Origin: REEB509 sp049314555 | GTDB taxonomy: Bacteria > Pseudomonadota > Alphaproteobacteria > Caulobacterales > Aquidulcibacteraceae | Length of the DNA: 64,000 nt | Assembly: GCA_049314555.1 (NCBI GenBank) | Contig: JBMOEW010000009.1 | Location: forward strand, 1 to 64,000 | Direction: 5' to 3' | Shown here: one piece after another, positions 8,599 through 16,550 of the stretch | How positions within the stretch are numbered: the first letter of the stretch is position 1 | How the letters are laid out: every line of letters starts with the position of its first letter | The notes under the pieces: model-generated | Databases searched by the model: none | The model's input: the letters and a program-made list of their open reading frames with translations, nothing else | What the model was told of the DNA's origin: nothing | Made by a program: the position numbers and the translations under genes

Positions 8599-8815
8599 AG
8601 CGCATCACTTTCAAGACAAGACTAACGAATGCCCCCGCCCCAGATGGGACGCGGGCCTACGGCTCAGAAGAAGTGCTGTGAAGGCCAAGTCTGAACGCGC
8701 AACTGCGCAGAGCCTGACGGCAACGCTGACGCCATCGGCTGATCCGTACCCCTCTTTAGAGCACGAACGGGAATTCGCAAACCTCTTTTTGCGTCTCACG
8801 CCACAAATAAAATTC

Positions 8816-8843
8816 ACGCCCCGATGCGTAAGCACCGGGGCGT
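8816..8843 (-). terminator. terminator of the secreted repeat protein gene
   Basis: ACGCCCCG (8816-8823) pairs with CGGGGCGT (8836-8843). Read on the minus strand the stem is followed by GAATTTTATTTG, a broken T-rich run. It lies 47 bases beyond the stop at 8890. Confidence 0.65.
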
Positions 8844-8889
8844 CAAGAAAGGTGCGATCAGAGGTGGCGGCAAGGCCACCGACTGAAGC

Positions 8890-9519
8890 TTAGTCGCGCG
8901 GAATGTTGGTCAAGGTGACCGAGTTGCCGATTGCGCTGGCCTGCACGCCGAGCGCGCCGCCGATGGTGCCAATGTTCACGTTGGTGAAGGCGTTGGTGGC
9001 AGCCGCGTTCAGCTGACGCGAATTCACGCTCATGTTTGCCCAACCTGAGCCGGCGACGGTCAAGTTGTTGGAAAACGCCGTCGCGCCCGCGCTAACCGGC
9101 GAAGCGGCATAACCGATCGACACTTTGGTCACGGCGGTCGGGTCAATCGCCGCTGCCTGATGGTTGTTGACGCTAATGCAGCAGGCTGAAGCAGCGGTCA
9201 GCTCTGCATTGTTCGAAAACGCCGTCGCCAGTGCCACGCCGGTGCCCTGCAGCACGCCGACATGCACGTTTGTGGTGGCGCGCGCGTCGCCCCAGAAGAA
9301 CTGCGCATTGTTGAACGACACGTTCCCCGCAACGTTGGCCCCGACGGTGTTGCCGCCGGCTTGGCTGGTTGCGGTCAATGGCCCGTGCAGGCTGTGCACG
9401 TTCGTGTTCGAGCCCGCTTGGATCACAGCATTGTTGAACTGGTGGTTGCCAATATGGTTTTGCGCGAAAGCGGCCGGGGCCGCGGTCAAGGCCAACAAGA
9501 AAGCAGCAGTACGGATCAT
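8890..9519 (-). CDS. secreted Asn/Ala-rich repeat protein, holdfast-anchor (HfaD)-like or curlin-like
   Basis: A 209-residue product starting MIRTAAFLLALTAAPAAFAQ, a clear signal peptide with an A-x-A-type cleavage site. This start is chosen because AGGAGGAG lies just before it; a longer frame to 9546 lacks one. The mature part repeats a rough unit A-[TS]-A-[FI]-[SG]-N-N/S (ATAFSNNAEL, ATAFSNNLTV, ASAIGNSVTL) with QAGSN and QAGGN turns, suggesting a beta-rich repetitive fold as in curlin or HfaD-type surface proteins. Adjacent cysteines lie in AASACCISVN. No Hfa or Csg partner is next to it, so the assignment rests on composition and repeat style only. Confidence 0.55.
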   Translation of the reverse strand: MIRTAAFLLALTAAPAAFAQNHIGNHQFNNAVIQAGSNTNVHSLHGPLTATSQAGGNTVGANVAGNVSFNNAQFFWGDARATTNVHVGVLQGTGVALATAFSNNAELTAASACCISVNNHQAAAIDPTAVTKVSIGYAASPVSAGATAFSNNLTVAGSGWANMSVNSRQLNAAATNAFTNVNIGTIGGALGVQASAIGNSVTLTNIPRD

Positions 9520-9695
9520 TTTTGTCTCCTCCTGGAAGCCAGCCAATCGGCCCCCAACAAGATCCCTGCCGCAACGCTCGTACCTACCCGCGCCGCGCGA
9601 AAACCGGATCAGGGGCGCACAAACAGCCGCGCCAGGGCGAGTTGCCTTCGCGCCGAAAGTGAAATCCGTTTCATGAAGTGTTTGCCCCTCAGGGC

Positions 9696-10088
9696 TCAGG
9701 CAAAAAGGGCGATCATCTCTGCGGTAACCCGGCCGGGGCGTCGCGTGTGGGCATCCAGCAAAGCCCAGGTCGTGCGCACCTGCGCCCGCGCTTTACCTGT
9801 TGGCCCAACGATCCGCACAAACCGATCAAACCGCGCCCCGCGCGGCTCGCCCACCCAGGTCTCTACGGTCAAGCTCTCGCCAAGCTTCGTTTCGCCAAGG
9901 AAGTCGATTTCCAATCGCGAAGCGACCCACACCCAACGCGCTTGCATCTCAAGCGAAGCCCGTGCCCCCCAATGCCGCACGCCAGCATCTTGCGCCCATG
10001 CGACGTACACGGTGTTGTTGACGTGTCCCAAAGCATCAATGTGCTGAGGTTCAGCGGTCACCTCGAACGTAAACTGCGGTTGGCCCAT
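9696..10088 (-). CDS. acyl-CoA thioesterase, 4-hydroxybenzoyl-CoA thioesterase/YbgC-like
   Basis: A 130-residue single hotdog domain. The segment HIDALGHVNNTVYVAWAQDA carries the D-x-x-G-H-V-N-N-x-x-Y motif in which the Asp is the likely catalytic residue of the YbgC/FadM type. The family hydrolyses acyl-CoA thioesters in the cytoplasm, and many members are broad-range. It lies alone, 40 bases upstream of the stop of the coiled-coil gene on the same strand and 176 bases from the secreted protein gene, so it is probably monocistronic or the tail of the envelope operon upstream. Confidence 0.85.
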   Translation of the reverse strand: MGQPQFTFEVTAEPQHIDALGHVNNTVYVAWAQDAGVRHWGARASLEMQARWVWVASRLEIDFLGETKLGESLTVETWVGEPRGARFDRFVRIVGPTGKARAQVRTTWALLDAHTRRPGRVTAEMIALFA

Positions 10089-10128
10089 ACGCGCACCTTA
10101 GCAGCCACCCGCCGGCTCTGAAAGCGCC

Positions 10129-11751
10129 TCAGATTGGCTCTTGTTCCAGCGCGACGCGGATCGCAGCCCCGTCGGCGCTCAACTCTTTCGCCTGCTCCAC
10201 CCAACGCTCGCGCACGATCCGCCCACGGAACCGCAGGTACTGATCAACCCAAGCCACATTCGCAGCCGTCCACGCCGCGATCTGGTCGAAGTGGAACACC
10301 CCGAGCGAATGCAAAGTCGATTCAAGCTTCGGACCGACGCCCTCGATCAAGCGCAAGTCATCTGGCGCACCGTCCCGTGGAGCAGCAAGGCCAAGCGGTC
10401 TCACTTCGCCGCCCGCTTCAAACGGAGCCAAGGGTGCCGGCCCCCGAACAACAACCGGTGCCGGCGGCGGCGCGACTGGCCGCGGCGGGGCAACGACGGC
10501 CGGCTGTACCGGCTCTGGTGGTGGAGGTGGTGGCGCGATCGGTGCCGGCGCCGGCACCGGGGCGGGAACCGGGCGATTGGCTGCCAACGATCCAAGCGAT
10601 GCCTCAAGATGCGCCACCCGCGCCTCAAGGTAACGGGTGCGCCAACGGATGCGCCCGCTTTCTGGCGGCACTTTAGGCACAGCTGCCAAGCTGGCCACTT
10701 CCGCTTCCAGCGCAGCCACCCGCTCGGCACGGGCCAAAGCTTGATCGCGTTCGCGCTCCGCTTCAGTTAACAAGGCGTCCAGCTCAGACAGTCTTTGCGC
10801 GGAAGCACTTTCTGCCGCGGTCATCTGTGTACGGACATCCGCAAGGCCAGCGTCCTTTTCCGCCAGCGCGGCTTCAAGCCCTGCGATCTTTTCGGCGAGC
10901 GCTTTACTGGCTTGGGTCGAGGCATCGGCTTGTCCCCGCAGGCCGTCCAGATGCGACACCCGCGCCTCAAGATAGCGCATCCGCCACTGGCTGCGCCGCT
11001 CATCTTCCTCCGCCTGCGGATCGACAGGCGCTGCCACAGGCTGTGGCGCAACCACACCGGCTTGCTGCTCCAAGTACTGCACCCGCCCTTCAAGATAGCG
11101 CGCGTGCCAGCTCAGCCGGTTGTTTTCATCCGTCAACGGATTGTCTTGCGGTGCCAACGACTGCGCATTCAAGGCAGCAACCTGGCCTTCCAGATCATGG
11201 CCGCGGGCGCGCGCCGCTTGCAGCAGGTCTTCCAATTCCCCAATCCGCGCCTGGGCGTCCATGTCCTGCGGCGGATGGGCTTCCAAGGCTTCCAGGTGTT
11301 TGGTTCGCGCCTCAAAGTAACGCAGCCGCCATTGTTCTGGCCTGGTCACCCCTTCCGGAGCCACAAGTGCCGCGGGAGCGTCTGGCAGGGTAATGACCTG
11401 CTCGTTGGCCTGTGCGGAGCGCATGTCGGCCAACAGCGCCACATCCGTTTCATGCTGGTCACGCAAAGAACGATTGTGACGCTCCAGGTCTTCGGCCCGC
11501 GCATTCGCCACATCGAGTTGCGCCCGCAGCGTATCAAGCTGCCACCCATGTTCCTTGGTCAGCGGCCCGTCGCCCGTCGGCAAGTCCTGTGTAACGAGGG
11601 CGATCAAATTCTTCTGCAGCTTGTCGCGCTCATCGGTCATGCGCTCCAGCGCCACGCTGTTTTTCAACGCGTGGTAGGCCCAGCCCGCAAGGGCGCACAG
11701 GATCGCGACGATCAAGAGCCAGCCGAACAGCTGTTCGATCAGATACGCCAT
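10129..11751 (-). CDS. TM coiled-coil protein with four WRxRYLEARV repeats and C-terminal HhH-like domain
   Basis: A 540-residue protein: an N-terminal TM helix (about 8-28), coiled coil, a Pro-rich linker (about 395-445) and a C-terminal domain (about 463-525) with LRLIEGVGPKLESTLHSLGV and FHFDQIAAW, the helix-hairpin-helix-like module also found fused to NuoE and some ribosomal L21-type proteins. A motif occurs four times, at about 141, 215, 256 and 370: WRLRYFEARTKHLEA, WHARYLEGRVQYLEQ, WRMRYLEARVSHLDG and WRTRYLEARVAHLEA. I do not know this repeat. A good GGAGGAGC precedes the start. It follows the OmpA-like gene by 33 bases, pointing to an envelope-spanning role. Confidence 0.75.
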   Translation of the reverse strand: MAYLIEQLFGWLLIVAILCALAGWAYHALKNSVALERMTDERDKLQKNLIALVTQDLPTGDGPLTKEHGWQLDTLRAQLDVANARAEDLERHNRSLRDQHETDVALLADMRSAQANEQVITLPDAPAALVAPEGVTRPEQWRLRYFEARTKHLEALEAHPPQDMDAQARIGELEDLLQAARARGHDLEGQVAALNAQSLAPQDNPLTDENNRLSWHARYLEGRVQYLEQQAGVVAPQPVAAPVDPQAEEDERRSQWRMRYLEARVSHLDGLRGQADASTQASKALAEKIAGLEAALAEKDAGLADVRTQMTAAESASAQRLSELDALLTEAERERDQALARAERVAALEAEVASLAAVPKVPPESGRIRWRTRYLEARVAHLEASLGSLAANRPVPAPVPAPAPIAPPPPPPEPVQPAVVAPPRPVAPPPAPVVVRGPAPLAPFEAGGEVRPLGLAAPRDGAPDDLRLIEGVGPKLESTLHSLGVFHFDQIAAWTAANVAWVDQYLRFRGRIVRERWVEQAKELSADGAAIRVALEQEPI

Positions 11752-11784
11752 TGTGCTCCTCCAACCGCTAAGCCCACTAAGGCC

Positions 11785-12912
11785 TCAGCGTGGCGTCTCG
11801 CGACGCACCTCAAACTCGATCCGCCGGTTGGCGGCTTGACCGGCCGGCGTGGCATTGGAAGCGCGCGGCTGGTCTGGGCCCCTGCCCTCCGCCGTCAACC
11901 GATCCATCCGCACGCCCTGCGCAGCCAGGTAACGCAGCACCGCATCGGCACGGGCCTGCGACACGGTGCGGTTGATCTCCACACTGCCCACATTGTCGGT
12001 GTGGCCAGAGATCACGATCCGCGACTGGTCGCAGCGCAAGGCGATCGAAGCGAGGTTGGACAACAGGGTAAAGCTGGCCTGCCCCTCGATCTCCGCCGAG
12101 CCGGAGCGAAAATTAATGACCCCGTCTTGCATGATCCGTGCAAACGCGGTTTGGCAGGCCGCCGGCTCACCCGAAGAGATGTCCAAGTCGCCGAGTTCAG
12201 GGATCGCCAACCGCTGCCCCGCCGCCGTCACTTCAAAGCGGGCACGGAATGGTTGCGGGACGCCCTCGCCATAGTGCTGGCGCATGGCTTCCACCGCTGC
12301 GGCTTCGCCCTCGCCCAGGATCACCAATTGGCTGTCCACAAGCCGCGCTTCGCCGCGGTTGAGCTTGGCAATCTGTTCAATGGCATCGCCCGCGATCCCA
12401 GCCCAGTCGCCCCCCGGTGCCCCCGCCGCCAAAACTGTGTCGTCGTCAATTTCACCGCGCGGGAAAGCGGCCTTGGCACGCGCCCGCAACGCTTCGCGCG
12501 CCCGTGCCGTTGGCACATGCCCAGTCAGGTGTAGGCTCTCGCCCATGCGGGTCGCCTGCCATGTGAACGGCGACACCGGGGCCCCTGGCACGACGTCTTC
12601 CACGCTGACGCTCGTCACCCCGCCAGCCCAGGCGCCCCCGCTGCCGGCGGCAAGCAGCGCCACCGTTTCCGCCTTGGCCCGATCTTCCGCACTCCCCGTA
12701 ACGCCTGACAAAACGGCCCGTTGGCCATCCATCGTCACCGCTACCCCGTCCAGGCCCGCATCGGCCAAGGCCTGTTCCACCTTGGACTTCAGGCCGCTTT
12801 GGATGCCCCAAACTGACGCCCGATGGTCCGCAAACATCGCCAACAACGCGACCAAAAGCGCCCCAATCAACCCAAACCAAATGAGTGGCAATGAATCCGT
12901 GCGCTGCGCCAT
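11785..12912 (-). CDS. BON-like/OmpA-domain envelope protein
   Basis: A 375-residue protein with one N-terminal TM or uncleaved signal segment (about 9-27), BON-like repeats (VEQALADAGLDGVAVTMDGQ near residue 45 and a second copy near 110) and a C-terminal OmpA peptidoglycan-binding domain. The latter has RIVISGHTDNVGS, NRTVSQARADAVLRYL and TAEGRGPDQPRASN, with the expected Asp and Arg for diaminopimelate binding. The layout is like ArfA/OmpATb-type proteins. It is the middle gene of a three-gene minus-strand operon (60-residue TM protein, this gene, coiled-coil/HhH protein), which suggests an inner-membrane-to-peptidoglycan link. Confidence 0.85.
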   Translation of the reverse strand: MAQRTDSLPLIWFGLIGALLVALLAMFADHRASVWGIQSGLKSKVEQALADAGLDGVAVTMDGQRAVLSGVTGSAEDRAKAETVALLAAGSGGAWAGGVTSVSVEDVVPGAPVSPFTWQATRMGESLHLTGHVPTARAREALRARAKAAFPRGEIDDDTVLAAGAPGGDWAGIAGDAIEQIAKLNRGEARLVDSQLVILGEGEAAAVEAMRQHYGEGVPQPFRARFEVTAAGQRLAIPELGDLDISSGEPAACQTAFARIMQDGVINFRSGSAEIEGQASFTLLSNLASIALRCDQSRIVISGHTDNVGSVEINRTVSQARADAVLRYLAAQGVRMDRLTAEGRGPDQPRASNATPAGQAANRRIEFEVRRETPR

Positions 12913-12929
12913 GACAGTTCCCTATTCCC

Positions 12930-13112
12930 TCAAAGCGCCCGCGCGCGTCGCACTTGAACTTCGCCAACCGCCCGCCGCAGACGATCCAAGTCGTCCTGGA
13001 CGCCAAGCAGATAAGGCCGCATGACAAAGTTCCGCAGGACCCAACCGCCCGCAAACCCGATAAGGCCGGCCACAATGAAGATGATCCAGGCAGATGCGAT
13101 CAAACCGATCAT
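12930..13112 (-). CDS. small single-TM protein, first gene of the OmpA operon
   Basis: Sixty residues from ATG 13112: one hydrophobic stretch (MIGLIASAWIIFIVAGLIGF onward, about residues 3-28) followed by a basic helical tail rich in Arg (DLDRLRRAVGEVQVRRARAL). A longer open frame exists upstream, but only this part is protein-like and it lies 17 bases before the OmpA-type gene. I do not recognise the family. The single helix plus heptad-like tail suggest a membrane partner for the two downstream envelope proteins. Confidence 0.6.
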   Translation of the reverse strand: MIGLIASAWIIFIVAGLIGFAGGWVLRNFVMRPYLLGVQDDLDRLRRAVGEVQVRRARAL

Positions 13113-13260
13113 TACCGCGCGCTCCAGGCTTTGAGGCGAGGCCAACGCCAGCCTACACCAACCGTTGCATACCCTTGAACACACGCGCGCGAAACTGCAC
13201 ACCCCTCGCTGGGTGAACCAGCCTCCCTCATCTCCCAGCAAAAGCCGCTCGATTAACCAA

Positions 13261-14070
13261 ATGGCCCACTCCATCATCAGCCCCGCAAATCCAGCGATCA
13301 AGGCGCTCAAGGCCCTGCACACCAAAAAGGGCCGCCAAGACCAGGGCCTGTTCCTGGCCGAAGGGTTGCGCCTTGTGCTAGAGGCCGCCGAAGCCGACGT
13401 GTGGCCCCAAATCCTGCTGTTTGCCCCAGCCACCGAAGGCCGGTCCAAGCAGGCAGACCTCGTGCGTCGCGCCGAACACCACGGCGTGCGCTGTATCGAA
13501 ACCACCGCTTCGATTTTGGCGGCCGTCTCAAAACGAGACAATCCCCAAACCGTGATCGCGGCCTACCGCCAACGCCTGTCTAACCTGGCAGACCTCGCCC
13601 CTGCGCGCCTGGTGATCGCCTTGCAGCAGGTGCGCGACCCCGGCAATCTTGGCACGATTTTACGCACCGCCGATGCCATTGGAGCCGATGGCGTTGTCCT
13701 TCTGGATGTCACCTGCGATCCGTTTTCGGTGGAGGCCGTTCGCGCCTCTATGGGCTCGTTGTTTGCGGTCAAGTTGGCCCGGGCAGAGTTCCCCGTGTTT
13801 AACGCCTGGCGCAGGACGGTGGGGGCCCAAATGGTGGGACTAAGCCTAAAAGGTACCTTCGGCCCACAGCCCTACGATCACAGCTCGCCAACCGTTTTGT
13901 TGATGGGCAATGAGCAGTCTGGCCTACTCCCCGAGCACGAAGCCGCCTGTGACGCCCTTGTGCGGCTGCCGATGCGCGGCAAAGCGGACTCGCTGAATTT
14001 GGCCGTTGCCACCGCTGTCACCGCCTATGATTTGTGGCGTCGCCGCGATTACGAGGGCCACCATGACTGA
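13261..14070 (+). CDS. SpoU/TrmH-family RNA 2'-O-methyltransferase
   Basis: 269 residues from ATG 13261. The N-terminal substrate-binding part (NPAIKALKALHTKKGRQDQG, LAEGLRLVLEA) is followed by the SPOUT trefoil-knot domain with its three family motifs: QQVRDPGNLGTILRTADAIG, LLMGNEQSGL and LPMRGKADSLNLAVATAVTA. These bind S-adenosylmethionine in the knot and methylate a 2'-OH of rRNA or tRNA; which site cannot be told. The longer open frame upstream was rejected because it lacks homology. Its stop overlaps the next gene by eight bases. Confidence 0.92.
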   Translation: MAHSIISPANPAIKALKALHTKKGRQDQGLFLAEGLRLVLEAAEADVWPQILLFAPATEGRSKQADLVRRAEHHGVRCIETTASILAAVSKRDNPQTVIAAYRQRLSNLADLAPARLVIALQQVRDPGNLGTILRTADAIGADGVVLLDVTCDPFSVEAVRASMGSLFAVKLARAEFPVFNAWRRTVGAQMVGLSLKGTFGPQPYDHSSPTVLLMGNEQSGLLPEHEAACDALVRLPMRGKADSLNLAVATAVTAYDLWRRRDYEGHHD

Positions 14071-14977
14071 CCCCAAAGTGCTGATCGCGGACGACTGGAA
14101 CGACTACGCCCTGCTCGACAGCGGCGATGGCCGCAAGCTGGAGCGCGTGGGCAAATTCACCTTTGTACGCCCAGAGCCGCAGGCGCTCTGGCAGCCACGC
14201 ATGGCCCTGCCCAATTGGACGGGCGCAGACGCGATCTTTGCCCCGGGCGACAAAGCTGACGACGAAGACACCGGGCGCTGGCGCTTCGAACGACAGCTGC
14301 CGACCTCCTGGCCGCTCGCCTGGCGAGGCTTGCGCTTCCTGGGCCGACCAACCCCGTTCAGACACCTCGCGTTTTTCCCGGAACACAGCGTCCACTGGGC
14401 CTATGCGCAGGACTGCATCGCCGCCCACAGCGGTCAAGATCCGCCAGAAGTCCTCAACCTGTTTGGCTATTCAGGTCTTGCCTCGCTCGCCTGCGCCGCT
14501 GCTGGAGCCAAAGTCACCCACCTCGACGCCTCAAAAAAAGCGATCGGCATGGCCCGCGACAACCAGGCCGAAGCGGGCCTAACCCAGGCCCCCATCCGCT
14601 GGATTGCCGATGACGCCCTGACGTTTGTGCACCGGGAACTGCGCAGAGGGCGCCGCTACGACGGGGTCATCCTGGACCCGCCAAAGTACGGACGCGGCCC
14701 CAACGGCGAAGTCTGGCGCCTGGAGAGCCAGCTGCATGAACTGATTGACGCCTGCGCCCGCTTGCTGCGTCAAAACCCGCAAGACAACGCCAGCGCAAAG
14801 GGGTTTTTGATTGCCACGGTCTATGCCGTTCGGCTGTCCTATGTGGCCCTAGCACAAGTCACCAAAGACGCCCTCACCCCCAGTAAAGGCACCTTGGAGG
14901 CCGGCGAAATGACCCTGCCCCACGCCACCGATGATCGCCTTTTACCCACCGCCATCTTTGCCCGCTGGCGAGGATAG
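14063..14977 (+). CDS. class I SAM-dependent methyltransferase, RlmI/RlmK-like
   Basis: 304 residues from ATG 14063. The Rossmann methyltransferase core shows motif I-type LNLFGYSGLASLACAAAGAK, motif II LDASKKAIGMARDN and the catalytic-loop type VILDPPKYGRGPNGE, the N/D-P-P-K-F/Y signature of 23S rRNA cytosine-C5 methyltransferases of the RlmI group. The usual PUA domain is absent; instead there is a shorter N-terminal region (WNDYALLDSGDGRKLERVG). It overlaps the SpoU-type gene by eight bases, so two RNA methyltransferases are co-translated. The exact target is unknown. Confidence 0.85.
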   Translation: MTDPKVLIADDWNDYALLDSGDGRKLERVGKFTFVRPEPQALWQPRMALPNWTGADAIFAPGDKADDEDTGRWRFERQLPTSWPLAWRGLRFLGRPTPFRHLAFFPEHSVHWAYAQDCIAAHSGQDPPEVLNLFGYSGLASLACAAAGAKVTHLDASKKAIGMARDNQAEAGLTQAPIRWIADDALTFVHRELRRGRRYDGVILDPPKYGRGPNGEVWRLESQLHELIDACARLLRQNPQDNASAKGFLIATVYAVRLSYVALAQVTKDALTPSKGTLEAGEMTLPHATDDRLLPTAIFARWRG

Positions 14978-14989
14978 GACCGTCACAGG

Positions 14990-15496
14990 TCAGGTTTGCA
15001 TCAACCGCCGTACCCAGGTCAAACGGGCTTCGAGCCAGGACTGGTGCAGGCGCTCGAGTTCAGGGTCCTCCGGGAAACCAGGCGTCAAAGCAAATGCTAC
15101 CAGGCGCGCTTCCACCTGCACCAGAAAAGCGCGCCGCTCTAGCGAGGAAGCGCCGGCTAGATAAACCATCCGGGTTCGCAAGGGGTCAAAGCCCATGCCA
15201 GCGGCGCGGTCGCAGTCAAAAAGCCAAGCGCGATAAGCAGCAGCGCCGGCCTCACTCAGCCGATACCGGGTCCGCGCCCGCTTGCCTTGTGCGCCCAGCT
15301 CGGCGTCCACCAGGCCTTGGCCTCGCAAACGTTCGACCAACGGATAGACCGCACCGGCTGAGCCAGACCAGTACTCGGACGGAGAAGACTCAAATTGCTT
15401 AGCGACCTGATAGGCGGTGGCTTCTCCGCGGCGGGCGATGACCGCCAAAACGGCCCCTTCAAGGTCTGTTAGCGGGCGATCCGCAGCGTTGTGCAT
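14990..15496 (-). CDS. PadR family transcriptional regulator
   Basis: A 168-residue regulator with the PadR winged helix (LEGAVLAVIARRGEATAYQV, SAGAVYPLVERLRGQGLVDA, GKRARTRYRLSEAG) and a C-terminal Vir/PadR-C-like helical domain with the ERRAFLVQVEARL segment. The S-x-G-A-V-Y-P-L-V-x-R-L pattern is diagnostic for the family. It is divergent from the retropepsin-like lipoprotein gene and converges on the methyltransferase gene with a 12-base gap. It probably controls its own promoter and the divergent gene through the AT-rich region at 15525-15550. Confidence 0.88.
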   Translation of the reverse strand: MHNAADRPLTDLEGAVLAVIARRGEATAYQVAKQFESSPSEYWSGSAGAVYPLVERLRGQGLVDAELGAQGKRARTRYRLSEAGAAAYRAWLFDCDRAAGMGFDPLRTRMVYLAGASSLERRAFLVQVEARLVAFALTPGFPEDPELERLHQSWLEARLTWVRRLMQT

Positions 15497-15524
15497 GCCT
15501 CATTGCTGCCATAGTGGATCACCA

Positions 15525-15550
15525 TTTAATACTACTATTCGTAATATATG
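15525..15550. promoter_or_regulatory. AT-rich imperfect palindrome between padR and the aspartyl protease gene
   Basis: TTAATAC (15526-15532) and GTAATAT (15541-15547) form an imperfect inverted repeat around TACTATTC. It is in the only intergenic space between the divergent genes and resembles the spaced TAC/GTA palindromes bound by PadR proteins. Confidence 0.45.
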
Positions 15551-15560
15551 GGGATCTCTG

Positions 15561-16448
15561 ATGCGAATTCTGGTGGCGATGATGGTGGCGTTGGCGATTG
15601 CGGGATGTGCAACCAGGGCCCCGGTGAACGCGAAAGACAGCTCAGTGCCGCTGGACATCACCACTGGAAGGACAATGGTCAACCTCGCACTTCCAGATGG
15701 GCAAGAAGGGGCGTTTATCCTGGATACCGGTGCCCAAGGACCCGTCGTGACCCAATCCGCCGTTGACGCCATGGGTCTTGAGATCATTGGAGAGGCGTTG
15801 CTCGGCTCGCCGATGGGCGGCGAGCCCCAGCGGGCCTTTTTGGTGCGGCTTGACGGGGTGACGCTTGGCTGCGTCGCCCCTGTGAACCGCGACGCCGTGG
15901 TTGCCCCAGCAGGTGTTTTGCCGAGGGAGACCGGTTTGGGGGTACTCGCGCCCACACAATGGGCCGATCGCGTGGTGACGCTTGATCTGTCGGCCAACCG
16001 GTTGTGGTTGGGGCAACAACCGCGCTTTCCTATCGCAACATGGCACGCGTTGTCGGGCCGCAACCTGACCGAAGCCGAGATCGAGGTTGGCGGCGAGCGC
16101 CTCCAGGCGCATTTCGACACGGGCAATTCCCGCGGCGTGGTGCTGCCCTTGCGGCTGGCGCAGGCCTTGGGTCTGGCGGATCGCTTGGCGCCTACCGACC
16201 CGATCCGGACCGTCGATGCCTCCACACCCGCCTTCTCCGCTCCTGGCGAAGTTACCCTTCGGGTCGGCGATGTGGTGATGACCGCCCGGGACGTGATCTT
16301 TGTCGATACGCCCATGGCCAATATCGGCGCTCCGGCCCTGCGCGGCTTCGCCTTGGTACTGGACACCCCCAATCGCCGCTGGGGTTTGGTGAGACCGAAC
16401 GAGCCGCGATCCAAGGCGGGTCAGTGCCTCGGATGCCAAACTTCTTAG
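15561..16448 (+). CDS. retropepsin-like aspartyl protease lipoprotein
   Basis: 295 residues from ATG 15561. The N-terminus MRILVAMMVALAIAGCA is a lipoprotein signal with lipobox I-A-G-C, cysteine at residue 15. Two aspartyl-protease motifs follow: FILDTGAQGPVV (near residue 52) and AHFDTGNSRGVV (near residue 190), giving a two-lobed, single-chain retropepsin-like protein. Both catalytic D-T-G triads are intact. The longer open frame reaching back into padR was rejected. It is divergent from padR, which may regulate it. Substrate and physiological role are unknown. Confidence 0.78.
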   Translation: MRILVAMMVALAIAGCATRAPVNAKDSSVPLDITTGRTMVNLALPDGQEGAFILDTGAQGPVVTQSAVDAMGLEIIGEALLGSPMGGEPQRAFLVRLDGVTLGCVAPVNRDAVVAPAGVLPRETGLGVLAPTQWADRVVTLDLSANRLWLGQQPRFPIATWHALSGRNLTEAEIEVGGERLQAHFDTGNSRGVVLPLRLAQALGLADRLAPTDPIRTVDASTPAFSAPGEVTLRVGDVVMTARDVIFVDTPMANIGAPALRGFALVLDTPNRRWGLVRPNEPRSKAGQCLGCQTS

Positions 16449-16550
16449 GCGATGGTCCAATCCACCCTGGCGCACGGCCATGATCATACCCACATCTGCG
16501 GCAAGGTTGCTTCTGCTTACCAATTGGGCAGCCTTGAAGAGGGGAGCACC

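Noticed and set aside
10795..12534. 579-codon plus-strand frame
   Set aside because: It runs opposite the coiled-coil and OmpA-domain genes, which have clear domains; the product is His/Arg/Gln-rich as antisense frames are in GC-rich DNA.
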